A program made the translations under genes and the position numbers. Source: Lewinella sp. W8 (lineage in GTDB: Bacteria; Bacteroidota; Bacteroidia; Chitinophagales; Saprospiraceae). Taken from it: a stretch of DNA of 64,000 bases. The notes beneath the pieces were generated by a model. The model worked only from the letters and a program-made list of their open reading frames with translations, had not been told where the DNA came from and searched no databases. The stretch lies in the NCBI RefSeq assembly GCF_004375085.3, contig NZ_SNAQ03000003.1:124001-188000 (forward strand), written 5' to 3'. Below, piece by piece: positions 16,871 to 25,136 of the stretch (position 1 is its first letter; every line of letters begins with the position of its first letter).

Positions 16871-18616
16871 TTAGTCGTCCAGGTTTACGTGATTCACCTC
16901 CGTACCACGCCAGGGGCTGGCTACGTAGGGGAAGGAGGAATTGAAGGGCCGATCATTGGCCTCCACTTCCGTCGAGTAGGTCAGGACGTCCAGTAAATCC
17001 TGGGTTACGGGACTGGTGCTCGTGGCGGGATCGTAGTCGTCGTACCACAGTCCGATGGCGGCCAGTACCACCCCGCTTACGGCCTGAAGCTCGATGCGGG
17101 TTACGTCATCCTCCAGGCGGCGACCATTGGGGAAGCCATCCATGTTGGGAATGAATTCCAAGTCGGCGGTTCCGGTATAGGTCGGGTCGGTAAGTCCGAG
17201 GACGGCAGCCTGGACAAGTCCGAGTGAGCTGAATCCATCGCTGGCTCGGTCCGTGACGGGCACGGCCATGTTCAGCCGCAGCATGTCGCCGCCGTTGGGC
17301 AGGAAGTTGTTCACGAAGGGCTTACCCGCGGCCAGCGGATCACCCCCCTTGCCCGTAGCCAGTTGATAGGGACGAACGTTGGGCACACCGGTGTGGAAGG
17401 CGGGCCAGAGGTCCACCGAACGGGGTACTCCCGGACCGGGAAGCAGCAGGGTGCCGAATACGGCGTCGTCCAGGGCGGTGCCCGCGACGGCGGCGGAACC
17501 CTTCAGGCCAAACAGACCGTCTTGGCCGTTGCCAAAGTCAAAGGCGCCCAGGCTGTTGCGCTGCACGCGCAGCAGGGAAAAGGCCGGTACGGCTCCCCCA
17601 AACTGATCGTCGTCCATGTAGAGGGCCAGTTCCGGGTTATAGAAGTATTTATCCAGCAGCGTATCGCCCAGTTCCTGGTAGGGCGTCAGGGCATTCCAGT
17701 AGTCCTTCATGCCGATGGGGATGACTGCTTCGTTGGTCAGGGGCATACCCAGGCGCGATACCTGCACCCATTCGCCGGAATACGTGGAAGTGTCACCGGC
17801 CGTTAGGGTCCGTACGGCTGGTCGGCTGGCGGAAGCCCACACGCCGATCACGTAGTCGGGGTCGAGGATGGAGGTGGGCGTTGCGGGTGCTCCCTGCTTG
17901 AGGAGGGTCGTGATGGGAATTTGCAGGGCAATGGTGTGCACGTTGAACTGCGCTAAGCCGTCGCGGCTTTCCACGTCCTGTCCCTGGCGGGGACTGTCGC
18001 CGAGATCAAAAATCCCGCCCAGGTCCACGAAAAAGGGATCATCGGACGGACCGGCCCAGACGGACTCTCCGGTGGAAGCCGTCACGACGGCATCCATCAT
18101 CAGGTCTTCGTAGCTGGAGTCCAGACCTACGGGACCCTCAATTGAGCGGGGGCCGATGTTGTAGGGGGGCACCGGACCATCGGTGACGATGGTCTCAAAG
18201 GTCATTCCACCGTCCAGGCTTCTTTCCAGGGTATAGGTGGCCTTAAGGTTCTCCTGCCCCAGCCGGACGTTAAAGAAAGTGGTGGGGTCTTCGTTGACCC
18301 GCTGAAAGGTGAACCGGTAGGTAATTTCATCCCCGGGCACCATGGCGTCGTTGTCTACGTGAATTTCGTAGCGAATGTTTTCGCCGAAAGTGTAGTAGTT
18401 CGGTCCACCCTGCGGCAGTTGCATCGGGATGTAGCTGGCCAGGATCGTGATGGTGTTGGGGTTGTCCGGGCTTCGAAAAGCATAGACGTCGGTGTTGTCG
18501 GCCAGGGGGTCATCGGCGATCAGCGGAGCTTCCCGGTGGGAAGACGCCAGAAGGCCAGTAGACACCACCAGTACCGCTAGAATGCTTCCGAAAAAGCGTG
18601 TAATGGGTGATTGCAT
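16871..18616 (-). CDS. DUF4331 domain protein, paralog without sorting domain
   Basis: 581 residues. A signal peptide (about 1-24) is followed by SSHREAPLIADDPLADNTDVYAF and the whole DUF4331 domain. It ends soon after VEANDRPFNSSFPYVASPWRGTEVN, exactly where its downstream paralog passes into the T9SS domain. It is therefore exported to the periplasm or outer leaflet but probably not by T9SS. It is the first gene of the operon, followed by the second DUF4331 gene and the TPR lipoprotein. The pair most likely arose by tandem duplication followed by loss or gain of the C-terminal domain. Confidence 0.85.
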   Translation of the reverse strand: MQSPITRFFGSILAVLVVSTGLLASSHREAPLIADDPLADNTDVYAFRSPDNPNTITILASYIPMQLPQGGPNYYTFGENIRYEIHVDNDAMVPGDEITYRFTFQRVNEDPTTFFNVRLGQENLKATYTLERSLDGGMTFETIVTDGPVPPYNIGPRSIEGPVGLDSSYEDLMMDAVVTASTGESVWAGPSDDPFFVDLGGIFDLGDSPRQGQDVESRDGLAQFNVHTIALQIPITTLLKQGAPATPTSILDPDYVIGVWASASRPAVRTLTAGDTSTYSGEWVQVSRLGMPLTNEAVIPIGMKDYWNALTPYQELGDTLLDKYFYNPELALYMDDDQFGGAVPAFSLLRVQRNSLGAFDFGNGQDGLFGLKGSAAVAGTALDDAVFGTLLLPGPGVPRSVDLWPAFHTGVPNVRPYQLATGKGGDPLAAGKPFVNNFLPNGGDMLRLNMAVPVTDRASDGFSSLGLVQAAVLGLTDPTYTGTADLEFIPNMDGFPNGRRLEDDVTRIELQAVSGVVLAAIGLWYDDYDPATSTSPVTQDLLDVLTYSTEVEANDRPFNSSFPYVASPWRGTEVNHVNLDD

Positions 18617-19003
18617 TAGATGCAGGTTTTAGTGAAAAAATGAAGTCCAGCGTTCCGGACGTACTTAGGTACGAGGGAAAGGGGTAGGGTGGATTCACCA
18701 ACCGGCGAGAAATTGTGATTTATTTTAACCGTAAGTGTTTGAGCATAAATAGGAAAGGCCATTTGGCGTGGCCGCAGGTGCCGTGCCATTCAGGAAGCGC
18801 ATTGTTAGGGTGGGGGAGGTAAGCAGCGTGGGAGAAATGGAATTGGTATCCCGTAGATCAGGAGGAGCAATACGCGATGGTCTTCTTTTGTACTTACTGT
18901 CCTTTGAGCTCTCCCGGATTCGCGACGGGAGTAAATGCTCTGTCCGTTGCGCTTTTAATCTCCGAAGTGGCTACCTTTATTCGGTACCCATTACTACAAT
19001 ATC
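18617..19003. other. Divergent intergenic region, no gene seen
   Basis: 387 bases between the DUF4331 operon (minus) and the small membrane protein (plus). It should hold both promoters, but no convincing TTG-N19-TAnnTTTG pair was found. A GCAGGTGCCG fragment of the dispersed repeat family lies near 18775. The open frames here (18768-19140) are short, overlapping and unlike coding sequence. Confidence 0.4.
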
Positions 19004-19492
19004 ATGGCGATCAGGCAATTGAAACTTGTATTTCTCCTTCCCCTCTTTCTGGTAAGTTTCGCCGCCGGCGGAGCGGCGGTGGCTCCAGCACCGGCCAACC
19101 AGACGGCCGGCATCACACTTGCCGATCTGGACAAGGATAGGGTAGAGGCCCGCCTGGGGCGTAAGCTGAAGTTTCGGGAGAAGGTTGGTTTATGGATACT
19201 CAAGAAGCGGGTTAAGCGGCAGGAGCGCCGGGCCCGCCGCGCCCAGCGCGGCGCGGGGCCAGTGGATGGCCTGGCCCTGGCCAGCTTCATCTGCGGAATC
19301 CTGGGTTTCCTGATCGGCTGGCCGGCCATTGCGGCCTTGGTGTTAGGGATTGTTTCGCTCTCCGGCTTTAACCGAAACCCCGGATTCCGGACGGGTAAAG
19401 GATTCGCGATTGCCGGCATTGTCCTGGGCGGGGTAGTCATCCTCGCCGTATTGACGGTCGTGGCGATTTTTGCTTCGGGTGGATTTTTATAA
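19004..19492 (+). CDS. Small exported/membrane protein, basic linker plus DUF4190-like tail
   Basis: 162 residues: a signal peptide (about 1-24), a short acidic stretch, then RVEARLGRKLKFREKVGLWILKK and a run of Arg/Lys (KRQERRARRAQR). Two transmembrane helices follow (about 88-112 and 130-158), resembling DUF4190-type small membrane proteins (LALASFICGILGFL). A second protein of the same design lies at 34575-34982: both share LGRKL-F-E--x-L-x-K and the basic stretch. Function unknown; positive-inside topology is predicted from the basic segment. Confidence 0.7.
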   Translation: MAIRQLKLVFLLPLFLVSFAAGGAAVAPAPANQTAGITLADLDKDRVEARLGRKLKFREKVGLWILKKRVKRQERRARRAQRGAGPVDGLALASFICGILGFLIGWPAIAALVLGIVSLSGFNRNPGFRTGKGFAIAGIVLGGVVILAVLTVVAIFASGGFL

Positions 19493-19510
19493 CTCAATTA
19501 CCACGCTGAA

Positions 19511-19554
19511 CATGTTCTTTTCGGCTCCGTTAGGAGATAAAAGTCAAGAACATG
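19511..19554 (+). promoter_or_regulatory. Hairpin enclosing the start codon of the metallo-hydrolase gene
   Basis: CATGTTCTT (19511-19519) is the exact complement of AAGAACATG (19546-19554), whose last three bases are the ATG of the next gene. If folded in the mRNA, the start codon would be paired. The loop contains AGGAG. A chance repeat cannot be excluded. Confidence 0.3.
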
Positions 19555-20364
19555 AGAGTATTCACTTTATTGCTCCTCACCCTGATGCTGTGCACCTGCG
19601 GTGAGCGCCCAACCGAGTCCCAAACCGAGGAGATGCCGGCAACCACCGAGGTGGAGGAAGCCCCGGAGGCCAATGATGATGCCTTCGGCGACGTCACCGT
19701 GCACCCCATTTACCACGGTTCCGTCGTCCTGGAAGCTGCGGGGAAAACGATTTTTGTAGACCCCCACGGTGGAGCGGAACGCTACAAGGATTTTGCGGCA
19801 CCCCAGCTGGTGCTCATCACCCACACCCACGGAGACCATATGGACAAGGAAACGCTGGCGGGAATCGACCTGTCCGGAGCAACCCTGGTGGCCCCCGCCG
19901 CCGTGATGGAAGGACTGGAAGACGTTGAGTTCGGTGGCAAAGTTAGCCTGGCCAACGGCGAAAGCGAGCGCGTCCATTCGGTGGGCGTGGAAGCCGTGCC
20001 GGCTTACAATTTGCCCAAGGCAGAAGACGGTTTTCACCCCTACGGGAAATTCAACAGCTACCTCGTTACGGTAGACAACCAACGCTTCTATTTCTCCGGA
20101 GATACGGAAGATATAGAAGAGATGCGGGCGCTGGAAAACGTCGACGTGGCCTTCATTTGCATGAACCAGCCCTACACCATGACGGTAGAGCAGGCGGCCG
20201 ATGCCGTCGCGGATTTCAAGCCCCGCGTGGTGTATCCCTATCACTACCGGAACCAGGGAGGCACCAAGAGCGACGTCGAAAAATTCGCCGCCATTCTCAG
20301 TGAGTCGGCCCCCACCGTAGACGTTCGCCTGCGGGAATGGTATACGGAGGCGGAAAGTAAGTAG
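19552..20364 (+). CDS. MBL-fold metallo-hydrolase lipoprotein (UlaG-like)
   Basis: 270 residues. A hydrophobic leader with Cys14/Cys16 (LMLCTCGE) suggests a lipoprotein, followed by a low-complexity acidic linker (about 20-45). The beta-lactamase-fold domain shows HTHGDH (His91, His93, Asp95, His96), YFSGDTED and VVYPYHYRNQGG. The sequence lacks later features of class B lactamases and resembles the UlaG-like/beta-lactamase superfamily group annotated as MBL-fold hydrolases. The substrate is unknown. It probably binds one or two zinc ions in the periplasm. Confidence 0.8.
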   Translation: MRVFTLLLLTLMLCTCGERPTESQTEEMPATTEVEEAPEANDDAFGDVTVHPIYHGSVVLEAAGKTIFVDPHGGAERYKDFAAPQLVLITHTHGDHMDKETLAGIDLSGATLVAPAAVMEGLEDVEFGGKVSLANGESERVHSVGVEAVPAYNLPKAEDGFHPYGKFNSYLVTVDNQRFYFSGDTEDIEEMRALENVDVAFICMNQPYTMTVEQAADAVADFKPRVVYPYHYRNQGGTKSDVEKFAAILSESAPTVDVRLREWYTEAESK

Positions 20365-20378
20365 GCCCCGAATTTCCC

Positions 20379-20547
20379 CTTAGAGCTTGTTTGGAATTTA
20401 GTAATCGACCTCCATTTGGCCTTTTTTGGCACTAGCCGCGTTGGGAAAATCCTCATTTAGCGCTGCTAAACTCCGGCTTTCCCGCCTTGCTACTACCAAA
20501 AAATTCTCAAATTCGGCCAGACGACCAAAATCCAAACAAGCTCTTAG
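20379..20547. mobile_element. 169-bp inverted-repeat-bounded element (MITE-like)
   Basis: Ends CTTAGAGCTTGTTTGGA (left) and, inverted, CTAAGAGCTTGTTTGGA (right): 17 bases with one mismatch, enclosing non-coding DNA that contains TTTAGCGCTGCTAAA. No clear target-site duplication is visible. It sits between the convergent metallo-hydrolase and arginine decarboxylase genes. Confidence 0.5.
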
Positions 20548-20553
20548 TTTTTC

Positions 20554-20589
20554 AAAAAAGGGCGGTATCGAAACGTTTCGATACCGCCC
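20554..20589 (-). terminator. Rho-independent terminator of arginine decarboxylase
   Basis: A perfect 14-bp stem (20560-20573 with 20576-20589, CG loop) is followed on the minus strand by six T (20559-20554). It lies 23 bases after the stop of the minus-strand decarboxylase. One of the clearest terminators in the window. Confidence 0.9.
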
Positions 20590-20612
20590 TCGTTATTCCT
20601 TCGTTAAAGCGA

Positions 20613-22010
20613 TCAGTACCCCAGAATCTCCAGCATCGATTCGGCGGTTTGTTTCGGGTGCAGGACCCGATCCACGAGATTGCCGGCATCGTCCAGATCA
20701 ATGATGATGTGCTGCGGACTGGGGATCATGCAGTGCTTGATGCCCCCGTATCCGGAGATGTTGTCCTGATAGGCCCCGGTATGGAAGAAGCCCAGGTAGA
20801 GCGGTTCTTCGTCTTCGGGCTTGATCATGGGCAGGTAAACCTGACTTTCGTGGATTTCGCTGTTGTAGTAATCCGAGTTGTCGCACGAAAGTCCGCCGAT
20901 GTTGACCCGGCGGTAGTTGTTGTACCAGTGGTTGATGGGCAACAGGATGAAGCGCTCGCCGATGCCCCAGGCATCGGGTAGGGTGGTCATGAGCGAATTG
21001 TCGATCATGTACCACATCTCACTGTCGTTCTGCTGTTTCTGAGCCAGCACCGAGAAAATGGTTGCACCACTTTCCCCCACGGTGTACTTGCCGAATTCCG
21101 TGAAGATGTCCGGCTCGGGAACGTCCATTTCCTCGCAGGCCTCCAGGATGTTGGAGACGATTTCCCGGACCATGTACTTGTAGTCGAACTCGAAGCCGAG
21201 GCTGTTGCGGATCGGCATGCCGCCGCCGATGTTCAGGGCGTTCAGGGATTCACTTTCCTGCTTGAGCTCGCCGAAGAGGCGAACCGCTTTTTTCAGTTCT
21301 CCCCAGTAATAAAGACTGTCTTTGATGCCCGTATCCACGAAGAAGTGGAGCATCTTTAGGTTAAACTTCTCGTTGTCCCGGATGCGGTCCCGGAAGAGGG
21401 GGACAACGTCCGCGCCCCGCAGTCCCAGGCGGCTGGTGTAAAACTCAAAGTTGGGTTCTTCCTCGGTCGCGACCCGGATGCCGATGTTGCAGGTACCCTT
21501 TACGTGCTCCTCGTAGTAGTCGAGTTCGTGACCGTTATCGACGACCGCAATCAGGTTTTTGAACCCGTCGTTGATCAGACTGACGATGCCCGCCAGGTAG
21601 TTTTCGGGTTTGAAACCGTTGCAGACGATGTAAACGGATTTGTCGATTTTGCCCCGCTTGTGCAGCCGGCGGATCAGGTCCACGTCGTAAGCTGAACTGA
21701 TTTCCAGTTGCACGTCCTGCTCCAGGGCTTCTTCCAGCACGTGGGCAAAGTGACTGCTCTTGGTGCAGTAGCAGTAATAATATTTCCCCGTGTAGCCCTG
21801 GCTGCGCATGGCGCGCCGAAAGAGGTTCCGGGCGGCCTTGATTTTCCGGCTGATGCTGGGCAGGTACGTCAGCTTCAGCGGCGTACCGTATTTCCGGATC
21901 AGGTGGATCAGCGGGATGTTGTTAAACGTCAGGTAACCATTATCCAGATCAAAGCCTTCCTGGGGGAAGTAGAAGGTCTGGTCAATCAGGTCAAAATATT
22001 TGTTGGCCAC
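20613..22010 (-). CDS. speA: Arginine decarboxylase (PLP, alanine-racemase fold)
   Basis: About 465 residues of the group IV decarboxylase family, of the Bacteroidota form annotated as arginine decarboxylase. Visible features are the PLP lysine context YCTKSSHFAH, SAYDVDLIRRL, the glycine-rich ALNIGGGMPI, and ICNP-like VPEPDIFTEFGKY with GESGATIF. It makes agmatine from arginine, the first step of spermidine synthesis. The GTG at 22010 is preferred as start (MANKYFDLIDQTF). The TTG at 22031, which would extend the frame, lies inside the -7 promoter element. It is monocistronic, with a terminator at 20554. A 20-bp palindrome overlaps the promoter and suggests repression. Confidence 0.82.
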   Translation of the reverse strand: MANKYFDLIDQTFYFPQEGFDLDNGYLTFNNIPLIHLIRKYGTPLKLTYLPSISRKIKAARNLFRRAMRSQGYTGKYYYCYCTKSSHFAHVLEEALEQDVQLEISSAYDVDLIRRLHKRGKIDKSVYIVCNGFKPENYLAGIVSLINDGFKNLIAVVDNGHELDYYEEHVKGTCNIGIRVATEEEPNFEFYTSRLGLRGADVVPLFRDRIRDNEKFNLKMLHFFVDTGIKDSLYYWGELKKAVRLFGELKQESESLNALNIGGGMPIRNSLGFEFDYKYMVREIVSNILEACEEMDVPEPDIFTEFGKYTVGESGATIFSVLAQKQQNDSEMWYMIDNSLMTTLPDAWGIGERFILLPINHWYNNYRRVNIGGLSCDNSDYYNSEIHESQVYLPMIKPEDEEPLYLGFFHTGAYQDNISGYGGIKHCMIPSPQHIIIDLDDAGNLVDRVLHPKQTAESMLEILGY

Positions 22011-22028
22011 GGCGAAATTTTGAGGGCG

Positions 22029-22062
22029 CAAAAATACGGCGATTCAAAATTTAAATTTTGAA
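22029..22062 (-). promoter_or_regulatory. speA promoter with 20-bp perfect palindrome
   Basis: On the minus strand TATTTTTG (22036-22029) matches the TAnnTTTG -7 element and predicts a leader of about 13 bases before the GTG. A perfect palindrome (22043-22062, core AAATTTAAATTT) covers the spacer and -33 region, where a bound protein would block initiation. Confidence 0.5.
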
Positions 22063-22376
22063 AAAAACGACGCTTGCCCGGGTGGACGCTGTTAGCGGTT
22101 GATCCTAAATCAATTGTGAAGCGGGCGGGAAAGAAGGACCTGGATACGTAAGGGAAGTTAACCTTATCGGGAGGTACTGGGCCATCCTTACGGCTTTCCG
22201 GTGTTCAGCGTTGGAAAGGTGGTAATTAGTCAGAACCAACCTCGTAGCGTAATCGGGGTCAGTAGAGCACTACGTGCGGGTGCCGGGTTGATCCGGGGCG
22301 CCGAATTGTTTGGTTTATTCCCGTGGGGACGCCAGGTTCTTTTTCGTTAAATTGCCCCCGAACCCATACCAACAGC
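22063..22376. other. Intergenic region, no gene seen
   Basis: About 310 bases between the divergent decarboxylase and M14 peptidase genes. It should carry the peptidase promoter; TTAAATTGC near 22347 is the only weak -7 candidate. No repeat match was found apart from GCGGGTGCCGGGT near 22277, faintly similar to the GCGCAGGTGCC family. Confidence 0.35.
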
Positions 22377-25019
22377 ATGCTGCGATTGAGACGACTACTG
22401 CCCCTGATGGCCTTACTTTTATCCGGTTTCCTGACCGCCCAGGTGGACCAATTTGAACGGCTGCCCCTGCCGGATAATGAGGCCGACATTCAGTCACCGA
22501 AAGACTTCCTGGGCTACCGCCTGGGCGAACGCTTTACCGAATACGCCCGGTCGGTGGAGTACTTCAGGTACCTGGCGGAGGCAAGTCCCCGCATTCAACT
22601 GGAACAGTACGGAGAAACCTACGAGAAACGCCCCCTGATCGTCCTGACGGTCAGCGACGTGGCACACATGCAGCGGATTGAAGAAATTCGCCAGAATAAC
22701 CTGAAGCTGGTGGACGCTTATCGGGCGGACCGGGATGAGGTGGCGGCCCTGGCCGCCGAGCATCCGGTGATTAACTCCTACAGCTACAACATCCACGGAA
22801 ATGAAGCTAGCAGCACCGAAGCGGCCATGCAGGTGGCCTACGAACTGGCCACCACCAAAGATCCGGAATTGCTGTCCGCTCTCAAGCAGACGGTCAACGT
22901 CATGTTCATCTGCATCAACCCGGATGGCCGCGACCGCTACGTCTACTGGGCCAACTCCGTGGCCCGCGCCACGGGCGGAGAGGAACCCCGTGACCTGGAA
23001 CACTACGCTCCCTGGCCCAATGGCAGAACGAACCACTACTGGTTCGACCTGAACCGCGACTGGATCTGGGGCGTCCACCCCGAAAGCCGGGGCCACACGG
23101 CTCACTACCAGAAGTGGATGCCGCAGGTGCACACCGACTACCACGAACAGGGCTACGACGCCAATTATTTCACGGTGCCCGGCACCACCCCGCGCAACCT
23201 GCTGTTACCCGAAGCCTACGAAACCTGGGCCGATACCTTTGGCCGGGCCAACATCACGGAATTCAACAAGAAGGGACTGAGCTACTTCACCCGTGATCGC
23301 TTCGACTTTTATTACCCCAGCTACGGCTCCAGCTATCCCGCCGTGATGGGCGGCATCGGGATGCTGACCGAACAGGGCGGCATCGGTGGTCACCGGGCCA
23401 TCGAAACCGAGGATGGCTACGTCCTGACCCTGCGGCAGCGGGTGTACGATCACTATACCACCAGCCTGGCGCAGGTGCGGGCGGCGGCGCGGAATCGCCG
23501 CGCCCTGATCGACTACAGTATGATGGCCTGGAACCCCTTGTCTAGCAAGGCGATGGCTACGGCCTACCTCATTGAGGATGACGGAAGCGAGTATTTTGGC
23601 GACGTGGTGAATATCCTCCTGGCTAACGGAGTGGAGGTGGAGCGTACCACCGAAGCCCTGACGGCCTCCGGCGCCAGTTACCGGGACGGCGGGCGCGTAG
23701 CCCGCCGTACGCACCCCGCGGGAAGCGTGATCGTCTCCACCGAACAGGCCCGCCACCTCTTCGTCAACAGCCTGCTGAGCAAGGATATGCAGATCGAGGA
23801 TAGCGTGATGTACGACATGAGCACCTGGTCGGCGCCCCTGGCCTATAACCTGGAGGCCTTTTCTTTCCGGGGACCCCTTACGGTGGACACCGAGCCCGTT
23901 ACCAGCCCGATGTCACCGGAAGGCGGAGTCTTCCGCGTGGACGGCAACGGACCGGCTTATGCCTACGTAATTTCCTGGCACCAGCGCCACGCGCCCAAAT
24001 TCTTATCGGCCCTCTGGAAGGAAGGCATCCGCGTCAGGAGTGCGGTGGAAGGATTTACCGCCGATGACGGTACGGAATTTTCCGCGGGCAGTCTGGTGGT
24101 GCTCGCCGGAAGAAACCTGGAAAAGGAGGCCTCGTTGGACGGCACCATGACCCTCCTGGCCCGTAAGTACGGGGTGCGGGTGCACCGCTTCACTACGGGA
24201 CGGATGGCCTCGGGCAATGACCTGGCCAGCACCCGTAACTTCCCCGTCAAGATGCCCCGGGCGGCCCTGTTGGTGGAGCCTCCCTTCAACACCTATACGA
24301 GCGGACAACTCTACTTCCTCTTTGATCAGGAAACCCAGCTCCCCGTGGAGCGCATCCGGGCTTCCATCCTGAGCCAAACGGATCTGCCGAAATTCGGCAC
24401 CCGCTACGGCACCGCCGACCTGAACGACTACGACGTACTCATCCTGCCGGACGCCGGCAACCTGGACGCCGTGTTCGGAGAATCCGGGCAGGCGGCCCTC
24501 AAACGCTGGCTGACGGCGGGCGGAACGCTGGTGGCCGTTGGCAGCAGCGCGGAATTCTTTACCGAACGCAGCGGCTTCCTCAAGGCTCAGAAACTCGACC
24601 GCCCGGATCGCGACACCTCCGAAGAGGCAGCGGGACTGGCCTACGGAGACCGCACCGACTACTACGGAAAAAAACGAATTCCAGGTACGGCCCTGCACGC
24701 CTCGGTGGACGTCTCTCACCCGCTGGCCTTCGGGGTTAAAGGAGAGGTGTATACCCTGAAATTTGGGAGCAGCGCCCTGACGCCCGACGCCAGCCTGCAG
24801 TCCGTGGGCCGCTACGCCGCGGAGGCCGAAGACCTCCTGGCCGCCGGCTACGCCAGCGCCGACAACCTGGATCACCTGGCCGGCAAGACCTGGGCCGGGA
24901 TGCGAACCTTCGGCCGGGGAAAAATCGTCTACTTCCTCGACAATCCGCACTACCGGATGTTCTGGCGCGGCCCCAGCCGGATGATGCAGAACGCCGTGAT
25001 GATCGTGCCGGGAATGTAG
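22377..25019 (+). CDS. Exported M14-family zinc metallocarboxypeptidase
   Basis: 880 residues from the ATG at 22377, chosen because it opens directly into a signal peptide (MLRLRRLLPLMALLLSGFLTAQ); the frame itself extends 18 codons further upstream. The M14 zinc site appears as IHGNEASS (His140, Glu143) and a downstream histidine in VHTDYHEQG (252-256). INPDGRDR and FDLNRDW are typical of the substrate-binding region, and LTEQGGIGGH carries the likely catalytic glutamate. The C-terminal half (about 550-880) is a glutamine-amidotransferase-like Rossmann region (DYDVLILPDAGN). Probably periplasmic or secreted peptide degradation; large M14 proteins of this layout are common in Bacteroidota. 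Confidence 0.85.
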   Translation: MLRLRRLLPLMALLLSGFLTAQVDQFERLPLPDNEADIQSPKDFLGYRLGERFTEYARSVEYFRYLAEASPRIQLEQYGETYEKRPLIVLTVSDVAHMQRIEEIRQNNLKLVDAYRADRDEVAALAAEHPVINSYSYNIHGNEASSTEAAMQVAYELATTKDPELLSALKQTVNVMFICINPDGRDRYVYWANSVARATGGEEPRDLEHYAPWPNGRTNHYWFDLNRDWIWGVHPESRGHTAHYQKWMPQVHTDYHEQGYDANYFTVPGTTPRNLLLPEAYETWADTFGRANITEFNKKGLSYFTRDRFDFYYPSYGSSYPAVMGGIGMLTEQGGIGGHRAIETEDGYVLTLRQRVYDHYTTSLAQVRAAARNRRALIDYSMMAWNPLSSKAMATAYLIEDDGSEYFGDVVNILLANGVEVERTTEALTASGASYRDGGRVARRTHPAGSVIVSTEQARHLFVNSLLSKDMQIEDSVMYDMSTWSAPLAYNLEAFSFRGPLTVDTEPVTSPMSPEGGVFRVDGNGPAYAYVISWHQRHAPKFLSALWKEGIRVRSAVEGFTADDGTEFSAGSLVVLAGRNLEKEASLDGTMTLLARKYGVRVHRFTTGRMASGNDLASTRNFPVKMPRAALLVEPPFNTYTSGQLYFLFDQETQLPVERIRASILSQTDLPKFGTRYGTADLNDYDVLILPDAGNLDAVFGESGQAALKRWLTAGGTLVAVGSSAEFFTERSGFLKAQKLDRPDRDTSEEAAGLAYGDRTDYYGKKRIPGTALHASVDVSHPLAFGVKGEVYTLKFGSSALTPDASLQSVGRYAAEAEDLLAAGYASADNLDHLAGKTWAGMRTFGRGKIVYFLDNPHYRMFWRGPSRMMQNAVMIVPGM

Positions 25020-25046
25020 GCGTCTTCGCGACACCTAGGTAGTACA

Positions 25047-25108
25047 GCCGGTCCTCCGAGCAGTCTTTACTGGGCCGTTGGCCTGGTATGCTGCTCGTCG
25101 GTCTCGGC
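25047..25108. repeat. Dispersed structured repeat GCCGGTCCTCC...GGTCTCGGC, copy 1
   Basis: It matches 40633-40694. The outer arms GCCGGTCC/GGTCTCGGC and the core TCTTTACTGGGCCG are shared. The inner stem is CGAGCAG/CTGCTCG here, and CCTCC-AGC/GCT-GGAGG in the other copy. Both copies lie just downstream of plus-strand genes (M14 peptidase, miaA), where they may act as 3'-end hairpins. Confidence 0.6.
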
Positions 25109-25136
25109 GTAGACCTTCCGTGCTAATCCATGTTTT

